Shown piece after piece: positions 40,101 to 49,300 of a stretch of 64,000 nucleotides of DNA (its first letter is position 1; the number at the start of each line of letters is the position of its first letter). This stretch comes from Phallusia mammillata (taxonomy: Eukaryota; Chordata; Ascidiacea; Phlebobranchia; Ascidiidae). Location: the NCBI GenBank assembly GCA_003260075.1, contig QLIY01000302.1, forward strand, positions 62,001-126,000. Direction: 5' to 3'. The position numbers and the translations under genes were made by a program. The notes below the pieces were generated by a model, which was given only the letters and a program-made list of their open reading frames with translations, made no database searches and had not been told where the DNA came from.

Positions 40101-40737
40101 ATAATTTAGTTCTCATCATGCGATAATTTAAAAAAACACATTTACTATCGTGCTTCCAACTTGATGTAATATACGGTTGTTGTGCATTTTCATTACATTA
40201 TCTAACGGTTCCACAGGATGCGGCGGTCCCAGTCTCTTGGCAAACACGATTCGTGGTTCCATTATGAGCAGAAATTACCCACTACCTCACTATGGATCCG
40301 GTGATTGCATGTGGATGATTGTTGGGCAACAGCAGCAAACTGACACCACAACCGAGGGATCAACTGAATATTCCTTATCTATTGAATTCAGCGAATTCAA
40401 AACCTCGCACGACAATGACGTTTTGTACGTATATGACGGCGTTGGAAAAGATAGAACTTTGCAAGGTAAATCTTGTTGTAGTTGTTGTTTTTAATTTTAC
40501 TCAATTTACGTTTTTTTGACTATGTGTTCTGTGCATTCGAATCTGCTGCTTATTATGTGTAAAGTAAGTCATTATCTATCATCCCCTTTTGCAGACACAT
40601 ATTACGGAGAGCGTGGAGTGTTTAACATCAATGTTCAAAATGATCGAGCCACGATAATACTTCGCAGCAATGACGACATCGCCATGAGACGAATCAATGC
40701 CACATTCTACCTAAACGCAATGGACTCGTCCGTTTAA
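12829..40737 (+). CDS. Giant secreted mosaic protein with vWA, FN3, YWTD, LDLa, MAM, CUB, SRCR, trypsin and pseudo-trypsin domains
   Basis: About 72 exons totalling about 12.7 kb of coding sequence, roughly 4,200 residues. Start chosen at the ATG opening a signal peptide (MKCQYF, then a hydrophobic run ending GPVFA). Every junction keeps frame with a GT donor and AG acceptor except 37816 to 37993, which I cannot join in phase. The stop is TAA at 40735-40737, directly after a CUB domain with no transmembrane segment, so the product should be secreted. Domain content recalls enteropeptidase (LDLa, CUB, MAM, SRCR, protease) but is several times longer and starts with vWA/FN3/YWTD modules. Exon coordinates are given in the domain entries that follow. 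Function is unknown: an extracellular protease with recognition modules is the sequence-based reading. It could be annotated elsewhere as two or more genes, but phase continuity argues for one. Confidence 0.85.
14345..16899 (+). other. Mosaic gene: fibronectin type III region
   Basis: Exons 14345-14608, 15061-15134, 15216-15332, 15892-16054, 16274-16412, 16736-16899. Fn3-like units show the usual end motifs, for example [14 protein letters not shown] and [15 protein letters not shown]. The third unit starts [24 protein letters not shown] and ends with a Leu-Thr-Pro-Cys-Leu-Pro stretch. About three units are present. The first is mostly one exon and the others are split. Confidence 0.75.
16963..19042 (+). 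other. Mosaic gene: LDL-receptor YWTD beta-propeller plus EGF-like cap
   Basis: Exons 16963-17066, 17196-17388, 17745-17940, 18045-18218, 18486-18730, 18901-19042. Blade motifs include [13 protein letters not shown] (17745 exon), [13 protein letters not shown] followed by a DGSNRKVLI strand (18045 exon), and [12 protein letters not shown]. The last exon has a Cys-rich EGF-like unit ([12 protein letters not shown]), as caps propellers in LDL-receptor proteins. The intron after 19042 holds a MITE and a 96-base C run. Confidence 0.85.
19158..19380. mobile_element. hAT-type MITE with perfect TSD, interrupted by C96
   Basis: The element spans 19166-19372, from CAGTGTTTTTTTAAGG to TTAAAAAAACCCTG. 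It is flanked by identical octamers TTCTTACC (19158-19165 and 19373-19380). It belongs to the same family as 22169-22331. Its middle is replaced by a run of 96 C. The sister copy has ordinary sequence there, so the C run is not part of the element. Confidence 0.85.
19235..19330. repeat. Homopolymer C tract, 96 bases
   Basis: Pure C run inside a MITE, in an intron of the mosaic gene. By comparison with the sister MITE at 22169-22331, unrelated sequence should stand here, so this looks like gap filler. Confidence 0.9.
19433..19919 (+). other. Mosaic gene: two LDLa repeats
   Basis: The first repeat starts in the exon ending 19042 (CYPWETLC) and finishes in exon 19433-19627 ([13 protein letters not shown]). 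The second runs from CDDSSMFLC through [10 protein letters not shown] into exon 19907 (SDEENC). The acidic Ca-binding CDGxxDCxDxSDE box is clear in the second and altered (GEDEH) in the first. Confidence 0.88.
19907..20824 (+). other. Mosaic gene: MAM domain 1
   Basis: Exons 19907-20076, 20180-20270, 20369-20618, 20692-20824. The sequence order is typical of [91 protein letters not shown]. Confidence 0.9.
21064..21227. mobile_element. hAT-type MITE
   Basis: The left end CACGGGTTCTTAACC pairs with the right end AAAGAACCACTG. Flanking octamers CTCTAGTA (21056-21063) and CTCTAGCA (21228-21235) agree at 7 of 8 positions. It is 164 bp, intronic and non-coding. Confidence 0.75.
22161..22339. mobile_element. 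hAT-type MITE inserted at a splice acceptor
   Basis: Element 22169-22331 (CAGTGTTTTTTTAAGG to CCTAAAAAAAACTG), flanked by TTTGGGCC (22161-22168) and TTTAGGCC (22332-22339). The right-hand octamer spans the 3' splice site: TTTAG is intron end and GCC is the first exon codon material at 22337. The left octamer differs by one base, changing the AG to GG. So the insertion duplicated the acceptor, and only the copy next to the exon can still be used. Confidence 0.85.
24070..25343 (+). other. Mosaic gene: LDLa, CUB-like, LDLa
   Basis: Exons 24070-24235, 24545-24743, 24890-25035, 25163-25343. The first LDLa is [13 protein letters not shown] then [20 protein letters not shown]-like unit with CFWRV and LIVYKGF strands follows. 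The second LDLa is short: [20 protein letters not shown]. Confidence 0.8.
25491..26160 (+). other. Mosaic gene: SRCR-like domain before the protease
   Basis: Exons 25491-25683, 25912-25986 and the first part of 26097-26260. Motifs: [18 protein letters not shown], then [14 protein letters not shown], and near the end [11 protein letters not shown]. An SRCR unit directly before a trypsin domain is also the arrangement in enteropeptidase and other type II serine proteases. Here there is no membrane anchor. Confidence 0.7.
26298..26408. repeat. 48-base direct repeat around C10
   Basis: GTACAGACCATCCTGTACAG and what follows (26298-26345) recurs at 26361-26408, with exactly ten C between (26351-26360). 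It lies in a protease-domain intron. It matches the other repeat-C10-repeat sites of this window. Confidence 0.85.
28135..28193. repeat. Homopolymer C tract, 59 bases, inside a coding exon
   Basis: Begins after the codons for GDSGGPLV and ends before those for [12 protein letters not shown]. Protease domains have only a few residues here, with a conserved cysteine, so the tract has displaced or replaced real sequence. Confidence 0.9.
28426..32671 (+). other. Mosaic gene: CUB-rich region with linkers
   Basis: Exons 28426-28540, 28624-28778, 29048-29164, 29239-29363, 29444-29537, 29650-29784, 29923-30252, 30371-30536, 30603-30716, 30880-31022, 31131-31196, 31385-31540, 31598-31702, 31786-31994, 32467-32671. 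CUB 1: [22 protein letters not shown] 2 follows a Thr-rich linker and has GVIESPGFP and CQWRIQP. CUB 3: [18 protein letters not shown], then [11 protein letters not shown]. Between them are segments I cannot assign (29048-29784 and 30371-31702), all in continuous frame. Donor GTCCTT at 31023 is weak. Confidence 0.75.
32243..32526. repeat. Duplicated exon start around C11: probable allelic overlap
   Basis: Copy 1 is 32243-32379, the C run 32380-32390, copy 2 32391-32526. Both include the acceptor and first 60 bases of the CUB 3 exon. Within those bases the copies differ at four sites and all four changes are silent. The second copy continues into a complete exon (32467-32671). The first (32319-32379) is truncated at the C run. 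Confidence 0.88.
32877..34822 (+). other. Mosaic gene: MAM domain (C-terminal half of protein)
   Basis: Exons 32877-33086, 33953-34253, 34490-34595, 34678-34822. Motifs in order: [89 protein letters not shown] good match to the MAM consensus. Confidence 0.9.
33050..33334. repeat. Duplicated exon end and intron around C10
   Basis: 33050-33187 and 33198-33334 are near-identical, separated by a C run at 33188-33197. Each holds the last 37 to 38 bases of the MAM exon with its donor GTCAGT and early intron. The second exon end (33198-33235) is a truncated copy. Confidence 0.85.
34678..35819 (+). other. Mosaic gene: two LDLa repeats
   Basis: Exons 34678-34822 (3' part), 35281-35385, 35566-35819. 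First repeat: CKEDGQLQC, then [16 protein letters not shown]. Second: [10 protein letters not shown], then [16 protein letters not shown]. The second has YDE for SDE, so calcium binding may be weakened. Confidence 0.85.
36036..38278 (+). other. Mosaic gene: trypsin-fold domain 2, catalytic serine lost
   Basis: Exons 36036-36294, 36353-36923, 36992-37143, 37536-37618, 37684-37816, 37993-38278. His is kept (IPAHC) and Asp is kept (NSDVALLKV). Where active enzymes read GDSGGPLVC this one reads NDPGLSLFC, so Ser195 is Pro and the oxyanion Gly is also changed. There is no IVGG-type cleavage start. The long exon 36353-36923 car­ries a roughly 90-residue insert with an acidic run, a basic run (KKKKKRKRG) and a Ser-rich tail. 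The junction 37816 to 37993 is not resolved in phase. A donor at 37832 joined to an acceptor at 38003 would keep frame, but both are weak. Confidence 0.75.
38440..38610 (-). repeat. tRNA-derived SINE-like fragment
   Basis: On the minus strand GTGGGTTCGAATCCCAC (plus positions about 38538-38555) is a tRNA T-arm with a pol III B box. No D-arm or acceptor stem folds with it, so it is not a working tRNA gene. Such remnants mark tRNA-derived SINEs. It sits in the intron between 38278 and 38999. Confidence 0.55.
38999..40737 (+). other. Mosaic gene: LDLa, CUB-like, LDLa, CUB, stop
   Basis: Exons 38999-39357, 39590-39789, 39863-40011, 40217-40465, 40595-40737. LDLa: [25 protein letters not shown]-like segment follows (CRWVIQPPP). 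LDLa: [19 protein letters not shown]. The final CUB opens [21 protein letters not shown] and has [12 protein letters not shown]. The protein ends 11 residues after the last CUB strand ([11 protein letters not shown]), with no hydrophobic tail. Confidence 0.85.
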
Positions 40738-41549
40738 TACGGAACATATTTTTATTCGTTTATAGTTCATCATTTATTGTCGCACAAAGTGGCACAATGT
40801 GCTGTATTTGCATTGCTGTATTTTTGTAAATTTTTACGACGTTGTTAGCTTCACATCAGCTCCGTGCAGCAAGAGCGCACTGGTGCCTTTTCTTGGCAGT
40901 TTGATCCTTCAGCGAAATTCTCAAGGCAAGCAAGTCATCTGAAATTCAAGCCTCTCGTCGATAAGCTCGTATAGAACACAATACCATACCTATTGCTAGA
41001 CTGCTGCAAGCTGAAGTGTTTTGATGATTTATAAACGCTTTACGCTTACACTCAGTGCAAGTCAAATCCGAGTTGTTCCTTTTTCCTTATTGTTTGAATG
41101 CATTAGCTTCAGTCAAATAACAGGGAAGTTTCGAAAGTATACAGTGAAACTAGTATGACGGTTAGGTATTAAACGCATTAATTTTGTTTGGTCTCAAAGT
41201 CACTACTTTAGAAATCGAACTGAGGTTGTTTGTGTCAGTCACAACTTCGCTTTCACAAGGGGGCGTAAAGAGCTGAATTTTTATTTAGTGGCTATAAATG
41301 GGTTGGGTTGGGAAATATTTACATTAGTAACTCATTTTTTGGGTTAGTTTTATTGAATTTTAAGTGCTAATACCTTACCCCGACCCTAATAGCCCTAATC
41401 GTAAGCATTTTGGGAGATATAACCAATCAAATTCGGATTGTGTTTCTCGTTATGGTGTTAGTAGCTCTACGCGCGACCCCCACCAGGATGTGTTTGTACA
41501 TTTACTAACAAACGTTGCACAGAAAACCCCTTAAAATTTTGGTTATGGC

Positions 41550-41683
41550 CAGTGGTGGGATTTAATTTTTTTGTTAGTTGGTTCGATCACAAAAGTCCAT
41601 TGACAGTAACAAGTAATGCTATCCGGTTTGCTGATCTCATAAAATTTGGTGAGACGGTGAAAACCGGCTGAATCCCACCACTG
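41550..41683. mobile_element. hAT-type MITE with perfect 8-bp TSD
   Basis: Ends CAGTGGTGGGATT and GAATCCCACCACTG are inverted complements. Identical octamers GTTATGGC flank it (41542-41549 and 41684-41691). It is 134 bp, same family as 10969-11155. A further one-ended fragment of the family is at about 58398-58440. Confidence 0.9.
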
Positions 41684-42427
41684 GTTATGGCTCATGTCAC
41701 CATAAATCTTTACATTATTTCATGTCAAACACGCCAAAAAACACAATCATACAGAAGTACATATTTGGGAATACTGTTGTGACAATTCTAAATCAAACTG
41801 TCGTGTCAGTTACTATGCTAAACAGAAGTCACGGGGAAAGTTATGATGATACGGATAACATCATCCCGAGTTGGGTTGCGTCTAGTGGAAACAACTTTTA
41901 TGCCTAGTTTTTGCACTAACACTCGCTAAAAGGCTTTTACTTGACACCAAATAAAAGTATAAAGCACAAAAAGTTACGTTTTAAGTAGTTTCTTATTGCC
42001 AAAAACAAAGCAGCTTACCTGCAAGTTCGCGTATAAACTGCAATACAAAATTAAGAGTCCACATAAGAAGGTAAGAACCTTTGTCAAATACACAATGCGT
42101 GATTTCAAGGACTAAGATTAGAAGCACGCACACCATCAACTGGCACATGCGCCAAATCATCTTTCATGCCATGATTGAGAGATTATACTGCCATGTAGAA
42201 AGATAAGCATGTACAGTTTTATGACGTCACAATGAACGTTAATGTAAATACAACCCTTAACTTTGTCAAGGTTTGCAACAACGAAGTAAGTTGGTCTGTA
42301 TCAAGTGAATGCATGGGCGCTGGCAAAAAAATGGCTCATATACTTCACCGCATCAAGAATTTGTTACATATGAAGGCATAAATCGTGTACTTCACAATTG
42401 AGTTGCCTAAAAGTTAAAGCATTAAAC

Positions 42428-42490
42428 CAGGGGTGGGGAACCTGCGGCCCGCGGGCCGCATGTGGCCCGCTTGCCTTTTTAATGTGGCCC
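42428..42490. mobile_element. hAT-like terminus, fragment
   Basis: CAGGGGTGGGGAACCTGCGG followed by a GC-rich hairpin (GGCCCGCGGGCC) and a repeat of TGGCCC is the kind of terminus seen in a widespread hAT family. I cannot find the opposite end. Confidence 0.5.
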
Positions 42491-43345
42491 TCGTCACAAT
42501 TTTAGTATACAACATATTTTAGTATAGGTACAGTATACAACATAGTATAAAAAAACAATAAAATTTTTATGTACAAATATGTCCTTGAAATGACTTCGAC
42601 ACTTCTGGTAATCTCCCCATCCACATTATGACGNGGTACACTGAAATTCCAAGGGGGGTCAAGTGCCCCCTCTTGCCCTTACGTGCCGGCGCCCATGGGT
42701 GAATACTACAGTTTCAGACTAACTATATCACAATAAAACAAAACAATAAAGTAATTTTACTGCGAAAGTTTGAAGATATGAGACGATATGTTGCGCGTTA
42801 AGCAAATCGTGCAATTTCGACGTAAAATGATTTAATATCAGTTCTTATTTAAACCTCGTATGTTATTTATGCCGTATTAGTCTAAACTACAATTTTACCC
42901 AGTGAGAGAAAGCAAGCAACATCACTGTAGAGATGCATAGAGAAATTATACTAAACACAGAAACAAAGAAGCACAAAAAGTCGATATATTTGAGTCAGTA
43001 ACCCAACAACTAAATACTACTACATACCGCACAAGGGAGCATTCTGAACATACTTGAATTTTGTAACTAAACCTTATGATTTGCCGGGAATGTAATTAAG
43101 GGTGTGGTGATAAAATGAGGAGAATACATATCTAGGGTAAATGAGTTTACCGGCGCTTTCATTAGCTAGTTCACTGCCATATAAACCGTTTTAATACTCC
43201 TTGTTTTATCTCAGTGACTAGTTGAGATTTTGTTTTCAATGTATTTTTGGTTAGCCCCCATGGCAAGCCACAGTCCTCTCGAAGGTGATCATCCATTCTT
43301 GAAAGACACAGTGAATATTCCAGCGCATTTTGATTGTTACGGAAG

Positions 43346-46300
43346 TTACCAGTCGTAGGGAAACCTTAATAGTGAACCGTCCATTACGACCGCACAAAGG
43401 GCAACAAATGTTAAATGAATTGTGAGACATGAAAGCCAGGCGCGATAAACTATGGTTGAGCCAGCTCCAGCTTTATGCTTAGTTTTCCACCATAATGGAA
43501 AAATCCTTGACGCCGAGTTGGTCTTTATGTAACATGGAAGATTCATCGAAGTTTCCTGTGAAGACATCACTGTCAAAATTCGAACTTTCTCAAATTGTTA
43601 GTGCTATGTTACCACTACAAGATCACGGTATTTGTAACCCTAATCAGCATAGAAAATATGACAAATAGTTGCGATTTGAAACCTACCGCTTTATGATGAG
43701 CAATACAACCGTCCGGCCTCCGTCTTTCTTTGTGTTCCCGAAGTTTTTGACACTTTTTCTCTTCCGGATGTAAGATACAGTTAAGGTTCCACGGGCAACC
43801 GAATTGTCGTTGATTATATTAATATCGACTAACACTAGAACTAATTAAATGAGTGATACTTTGAGGGTTTGACGTCACATTTCTCGAAACTATCCCCCCC
43901 CCCCTTCCACGGGCAACCGAATTGTCGTTGATTATATTAATATCGACTAACAATAGAACTAATTAAATGAATGATACTTTGAGGGTTTGACGTCACATTT
44001 CTCGAAACTATTTGTTGCATCTCTGGAATTTGGGCAATTTATTTACATGTAACATATATATACAACAACTAAAGCAAGTCTGGACTATTTGTTTTGAAAG
44101 GATATAAATTATTTCTTCGTTCCTTATCGGTGTGATCGGATCGCTTTTGTTCTGGCATTTGCAGTTCACTTCGGACGTTTCCACGTTGCCAACAACAACC
44201 AAAAACAAGTTGCTGCTACTCACACTAAAAACTCCGTACTGTCTGAAACGAAAGGAACATGATATTAACAACATGTAGACAAACGTAAAAAACGTTCTTC
44301 TTTCTCACCGTTCACACTCCACAGGAATATAATTGTTCCTACAGAGTGTCTGTCCAGAATGTGGCATCTTTGTTCGGTTGACGACAAACACTTCGTATTT
44401 CTTAAGGCACGAGCTGAAAAAGTGTTGTTTACGAATTAATTGGTAAGTTTAATATCGCTTCTAAACAAGGTAATTATATTCCAAAGTAATGAATTGCAGT
44501 TTTCAGACAAATTACTTTATCCTATCTTGTTACAGGGTACTTAAAAGCAATCTATGTAAAAGGTGCTGTGACCTAACCAAATACAATATTCATGAGAACT
44601 AACCTGACAGTGTCGTCCCCCAGACTTGCCGAAGCAGAAGCTGGTGTTGCTTGAATAGACCAGATCATAGACCACCAACTGTATATCGTGATGTTGACAA
44701 TTGACCTTTAAAAAAATACTTGTTAGAAGTGAGGACAAACTTTCAATTATTTGTCACCTACCTAAATAGCTGTTGCACCAACCACACCATGTTCATCCAT
44801 ACCCTGTCGAAATGCTGTAAATAATATAGAGGATCGTTGGTTTAGTGGAGAAACAGAGCGAGATGTGAAGGGTTACGTACCTTTGCACCAATGTTGCTTG
44901 TTCCACTTTTCGCGTTGCTTTCCGGTCGGAAGCACATTGCCCCGTGTTCAAAAAGATCGAGTTTTCGGAACACTCCGGCGTCGATTAGATCCCTCATCAC
45001 GTGACCGTTTAGGGCACCGAAAAACTTTCCCAACTTTATTAAAATTACGGATTATAAATTTTGATAAAATTGCAAACGTTTTTGAAGTACTGACGTGTTC
45101 TTGTTGCCTTGACAACATAACAATTCCATTTTCGTCGATGAGAAAGCAATCGAAGCCAGTGTCAACATCCTAACAAGAATTTATTTGTTATTGTACTTTG
45201 ATAGTAAACAAAAACCCTAGTAGGAAATGCGCCTAATTAAACTAATTCCGCAAACAAACATTGAGTTATATAAGTTACAGGTTTGCCATTCCGTACTTCT
45301 TTCTAAGATTTGTCCTTATTTTGAAGAGCAATGTTTTGGAAAAATATATTGCCCTTATTTCGAAGAAATGTTTTTGACTTGAGTCCTTATTTTGTCTTAT
45401 TTTCAACAATTGCAAGTAAAATCCCTGCAACAAGCAAAAGTAAACCAGAGCTGCCGTGAGATGCACGAAGTATTTTTTTTACAAACAAAGAGTTGCTGGA
45501 ACAGATGTTTGCTGGCAAAAAATTATGTATGTGATGTGTCATGGGTCGTATAAATCCAAGATTTAAAATCGTTTGTTTCGTTTGGTTTGAATATTAAATG
45601 TTTCGGTTGTCATTATTTTGGTGTCCATGTCGATGACGACCCTGGTTATATAGCTTATACCTCAGCGCAATTTGTATTTCCGAGCAACGCGGTTTCCTTC
45701 CAAAACATGGACTGAAATTGAGTTTGGTTGAGAAGAAGACCACACACTGCAAATATAAAACAGTTCGGTCATGTCCTTTTCGAAAAATACTTAATATTTC
45801 TAAAACCTTCACTGACCGCCAAGAACTGCAGTACGATGTGTCATGGGCGTGGTAGCAATTACCACATTTCGACCAAACTTTTCTATTTCTGCATCATTCT
45901 CGGGTAGTGTATACATCCAAGTTCCTGTAGGGTAGTTGACAGTTCGACGGTATATGCTTGGAAATTCGGTGCGAGTAAATCTTTAACATAGGAGGACGGT
46001 AAAATTTAAACAAGCTACAGCAACAAACCCCCCCCCCGCCATTCCGTACTTCTTTCTAAGATTTGTCCTTATTTTGAAGAGCAATATTTTGGAAATATAT
46101 ATTGCCCTTATTTCTAAGAAATGTCCTTGTTTTTGACTTGTGTCCCTATTTTGTCTTATTTTCAACAATTGCAAGTCAAATCCCTGTAACAAGCAATAGT
46201 AAATCTAGACCAGAGCCGTGAGATGCACGAAGGCGATCCCTGGTTATATATAGCTTCCCCCCCCCCCCTCTCCTAGTTTCAAAGGTTGGTGACTTCTGAT

Positions 46301-49300
46301 CTATACTGATGAATATTCAATGACCACTTAATATTTTGGAAAATGCACTTCACAATGTAGTGTATTCTTAATGCAGTTTTGATGAATTTGTAGTGGCCAT
46401 TTAATTTCGGTTTCTTGCAAAGGATTTCGACTCACATTTAAGAAATTTAGCTGTGCCCCCCCCCCAGTTCCTGTAGGGTAGTTGACAGTTCGACGGTATA
46501 TGCTTGGAAATTCAGTGCGAGTAAATCTTTAACATAGGAGGACGGTCAAATTTAAACAAGGAGGACGTTCAAAATTAAACAAAGTTTAGTACGCTTCTCA
46601 AAAAGAAATTGAAAAATATATACCTACACCAGAGTTAAAGGCAAATAAAAATAGCATCAAAAATAGAGTGTGGTATGCCTAAAATACAGCGGACTTTTCC
46701 CCCCCCCCAAAGAAATTGAAAAATATATACCTACACCAGAGTTAAAGGCAAATAAAGATAGCATCAAAAAATAGAGTGTGTTATGCCTAAAATACAGCGG
46801 ACTTTTATTTAGGGTAGTCTAAAGACCATTTCTGCGGCTCCGACAGTGCCAAGTCTTATGATTCTTCCAACTATTGACTCTCCTAGTTTCAAAGGTTGGT
46901 GACTTCTGATCTATACTGATGAATAATCAATGACCAACTTAATATTTTGGAAAATGCACTTCACAATGTGAAGTGTATACTTAATGCAGTTTTGATGAAT
47001 TTGTAGTGGCCATTTAATTACGGTTTCTTGCAAAGGATTTCGACTCACATTTAAGAAATTTAGCTGTGTAAAGTCCTGTGGTTGGAGTATTTGGAATTTT
47101 CGAATAAAAGGTAAACGTACATCTTAATGTGTTTAATGGGTGGAAAGCAATGAATTAAGCACATAAGTTATAATAGAATGCTGAGCAATTTGCAAAATTA
47201 AAAAAAATGTATATGTTTTGTTGGAGGCAAGTGGGGAAAAATTGAGCGCCTTACCTAAACAATGAAGCCCGGCCGCGTTCGTATTCCTCGGAAACATTTT
47301 CGTACCAATACTGCCGAACAAGTCCACTCTTTGACACAAAGAAAGACATCTCAATTCCAGCTCTGTACCAAACACGCTTGTCAGTGGGAATTGCCCGAAG
47401 ACCGCAATCAATTATTTAGTGCAGTTATGTTTGCAAAAGCCCCAAACCTTGACGAGTTGTTAAAGTCTCTGCGCTCAGACCAAACGGGAACCAACGCAGC
47501 TGAAAGGAACACGTCGAATAGCACTCCGTTCAACAGTTCTTCGTTGCCTACAAAAGATGTAGAATTGAATACATTACTACCTTGCGGGTACAAACAGTAA
47601 ACTGATTTTTTTTTCTCGTTTTAAAAAAATAAGTTATTTTTGACTTGCCTGCTTAATCAGTATTATCGTTTTGACGCGTTAGATTTTAAGGAAGATAATT
47701 TGTAGGTTTAAGAGAAACAAGCGACCAATTCTTTCCAGTGGTTTTTAGTTCCATAATCAGGCTTGTCTATAGCAGAGTGTATGTTCGTTCACACTTACAC
47801 TTAATTGTAGTATTCGACTCATCAAGCAAATACGCTTTCATCATCTGCAGCTGGCTCATCTCGCCCACACTGTCAATCATCTCCTGGTTTCGAAAGTGAC
47901 AATAGCGCCACTCAGCGGCCAATTGCACGTCACTGAACATGAGCGAGCAAGTTGCAGCCAACCGATCAATACGGACAGCGTCGTATTCTGCCAACTGCTG
48001 CTGAATCTGTTACGATAATCGATAGGTTACGAAGGTTCACGACTTGATCCTTAATGGCACAACACGCTCAGTTAAAGACGCAGTAAATCCCCCCCCCCCG
48101 ATAGGTTACGAAGGTTCACGACTTGATCCTTAATGGCACAACACGCCCAGTTAAAGACGCAGTAAAAAACAGAAGACAGCCTCGTGGTAAGGTTGTTTGC
48201 TATCAAAATAATTAGACAGATAAAGTAAGTTGAGAAATATTTTAGAGTGTTTTAGTTCGTGTAAAAGAGATGATTATAGTTTATAGTTATCTTACACGTG
48301 AACCATCTTCCCCTAAACCCAGAATTCATTGAAATCTTTCAATTTACTTTTTTCCCTTTGAAAAGCGTGGCGAATAAACTATTAAATTGAATTTATTCCA
48401 GCTGCTCACAACAAACCCTAATAGTTATGTGAATAAACCGAAGATGTTTGGTCATAAACAACTTTAGATGAAAACTGATTGGTTTAATTTACCATGTCGC
48501 AGTGCTTTTCGTCATATGAAGCACCGTGTTGTTTTATGCGTAGGTCAGATGTGTACGTCACTTTGGTTTCTCCGTATCCAGACGGAAGCACAAGAGCAAG
48601 GCGGAACGGGGTACCCGGTATTGGCGTGAAGTAATAAACCCCGCTCGAAATAATCACTCGACTCTGTAAAATTGCAGATTTATACGTTTCAAATTATGAG
48701 CAAGCAATATATGTACGTCATAACAAATAAAAGGCTTTGTAACATGGCGTAAAGGAAATTATTATATTGGCGTTGATAACTCTATGGACGCTACAAGTCA
48801 TGACATGTTTACCGTTCAAAATTCTTTTTAATATAACAACGGTTGACGTTTATATTGTTTGGAGATCAGTCGAAAAATATTTTAGCACCCTTTCCTGCAT
48901 TTGAAAATTAATTTTAAAAGATTTTGTGGTGCAAGATATGGGTTTGCGCGTCCATTATAATCGATGAAATCAATACAAATGCATTTGAACTGTTATCGCT
49001 TTTCAATCTGCTCCAAGAGGCCCCAAACTTGCTACGGCGTTCGGTAGTGAAGAAGTAAATAAGACTAATCGAGGACCAGAAACCCTGATTGCGTTTTTTG
49101 TGAAGTAAAGGGTTTATAGACTTAGGAAACTATACACGGACTAGAAGAATACGCCTCCTTCGATTTTTAAAAGGCCTGATGTTACAGATGTTGGTGGGTC
49201 TTATTTAGTTTGCACAATAAAAAAAACACCAACATTGGAACGAATTATTTCTTTCTCTATCGTTTCAAACCGAAAGAAAACTTTTACCCAGTTATCAAGC

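Larger units (their letters stand above)
40738..43345. other. Intergenic between mosaic gene and alpha2delta 3' end
   Basis: The two genes converge here. Contents: a complete MITE at 41550-41683, a hAT-like terminus at 42428, a single N at 42634. An AATAAA at about 41950 on the plus strand is 1.2 kb past the mosaic stop. An ATTAAA on the minus strand at 43190-43195 lies 150 bases past the alpha2delta stop and could be its polyadenylation signal. No supported gene. Confidence 0.5.

Noticed and set aside
47035-47080. Possible alpha2delta mini-exon coding DFTQLNFLN on the minus strand
   Set aside because: It has good splice sites, but joining it to the exon ending 47255 creates a stop, while 47255 joins directly and in frame to 45980.
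46000-47100. Tandem repeat or CRISPR-like array
   Set aside because: Copies are few, of different lengths and out of order, and are separated by C runs; this is assembly structure in an animal intron.
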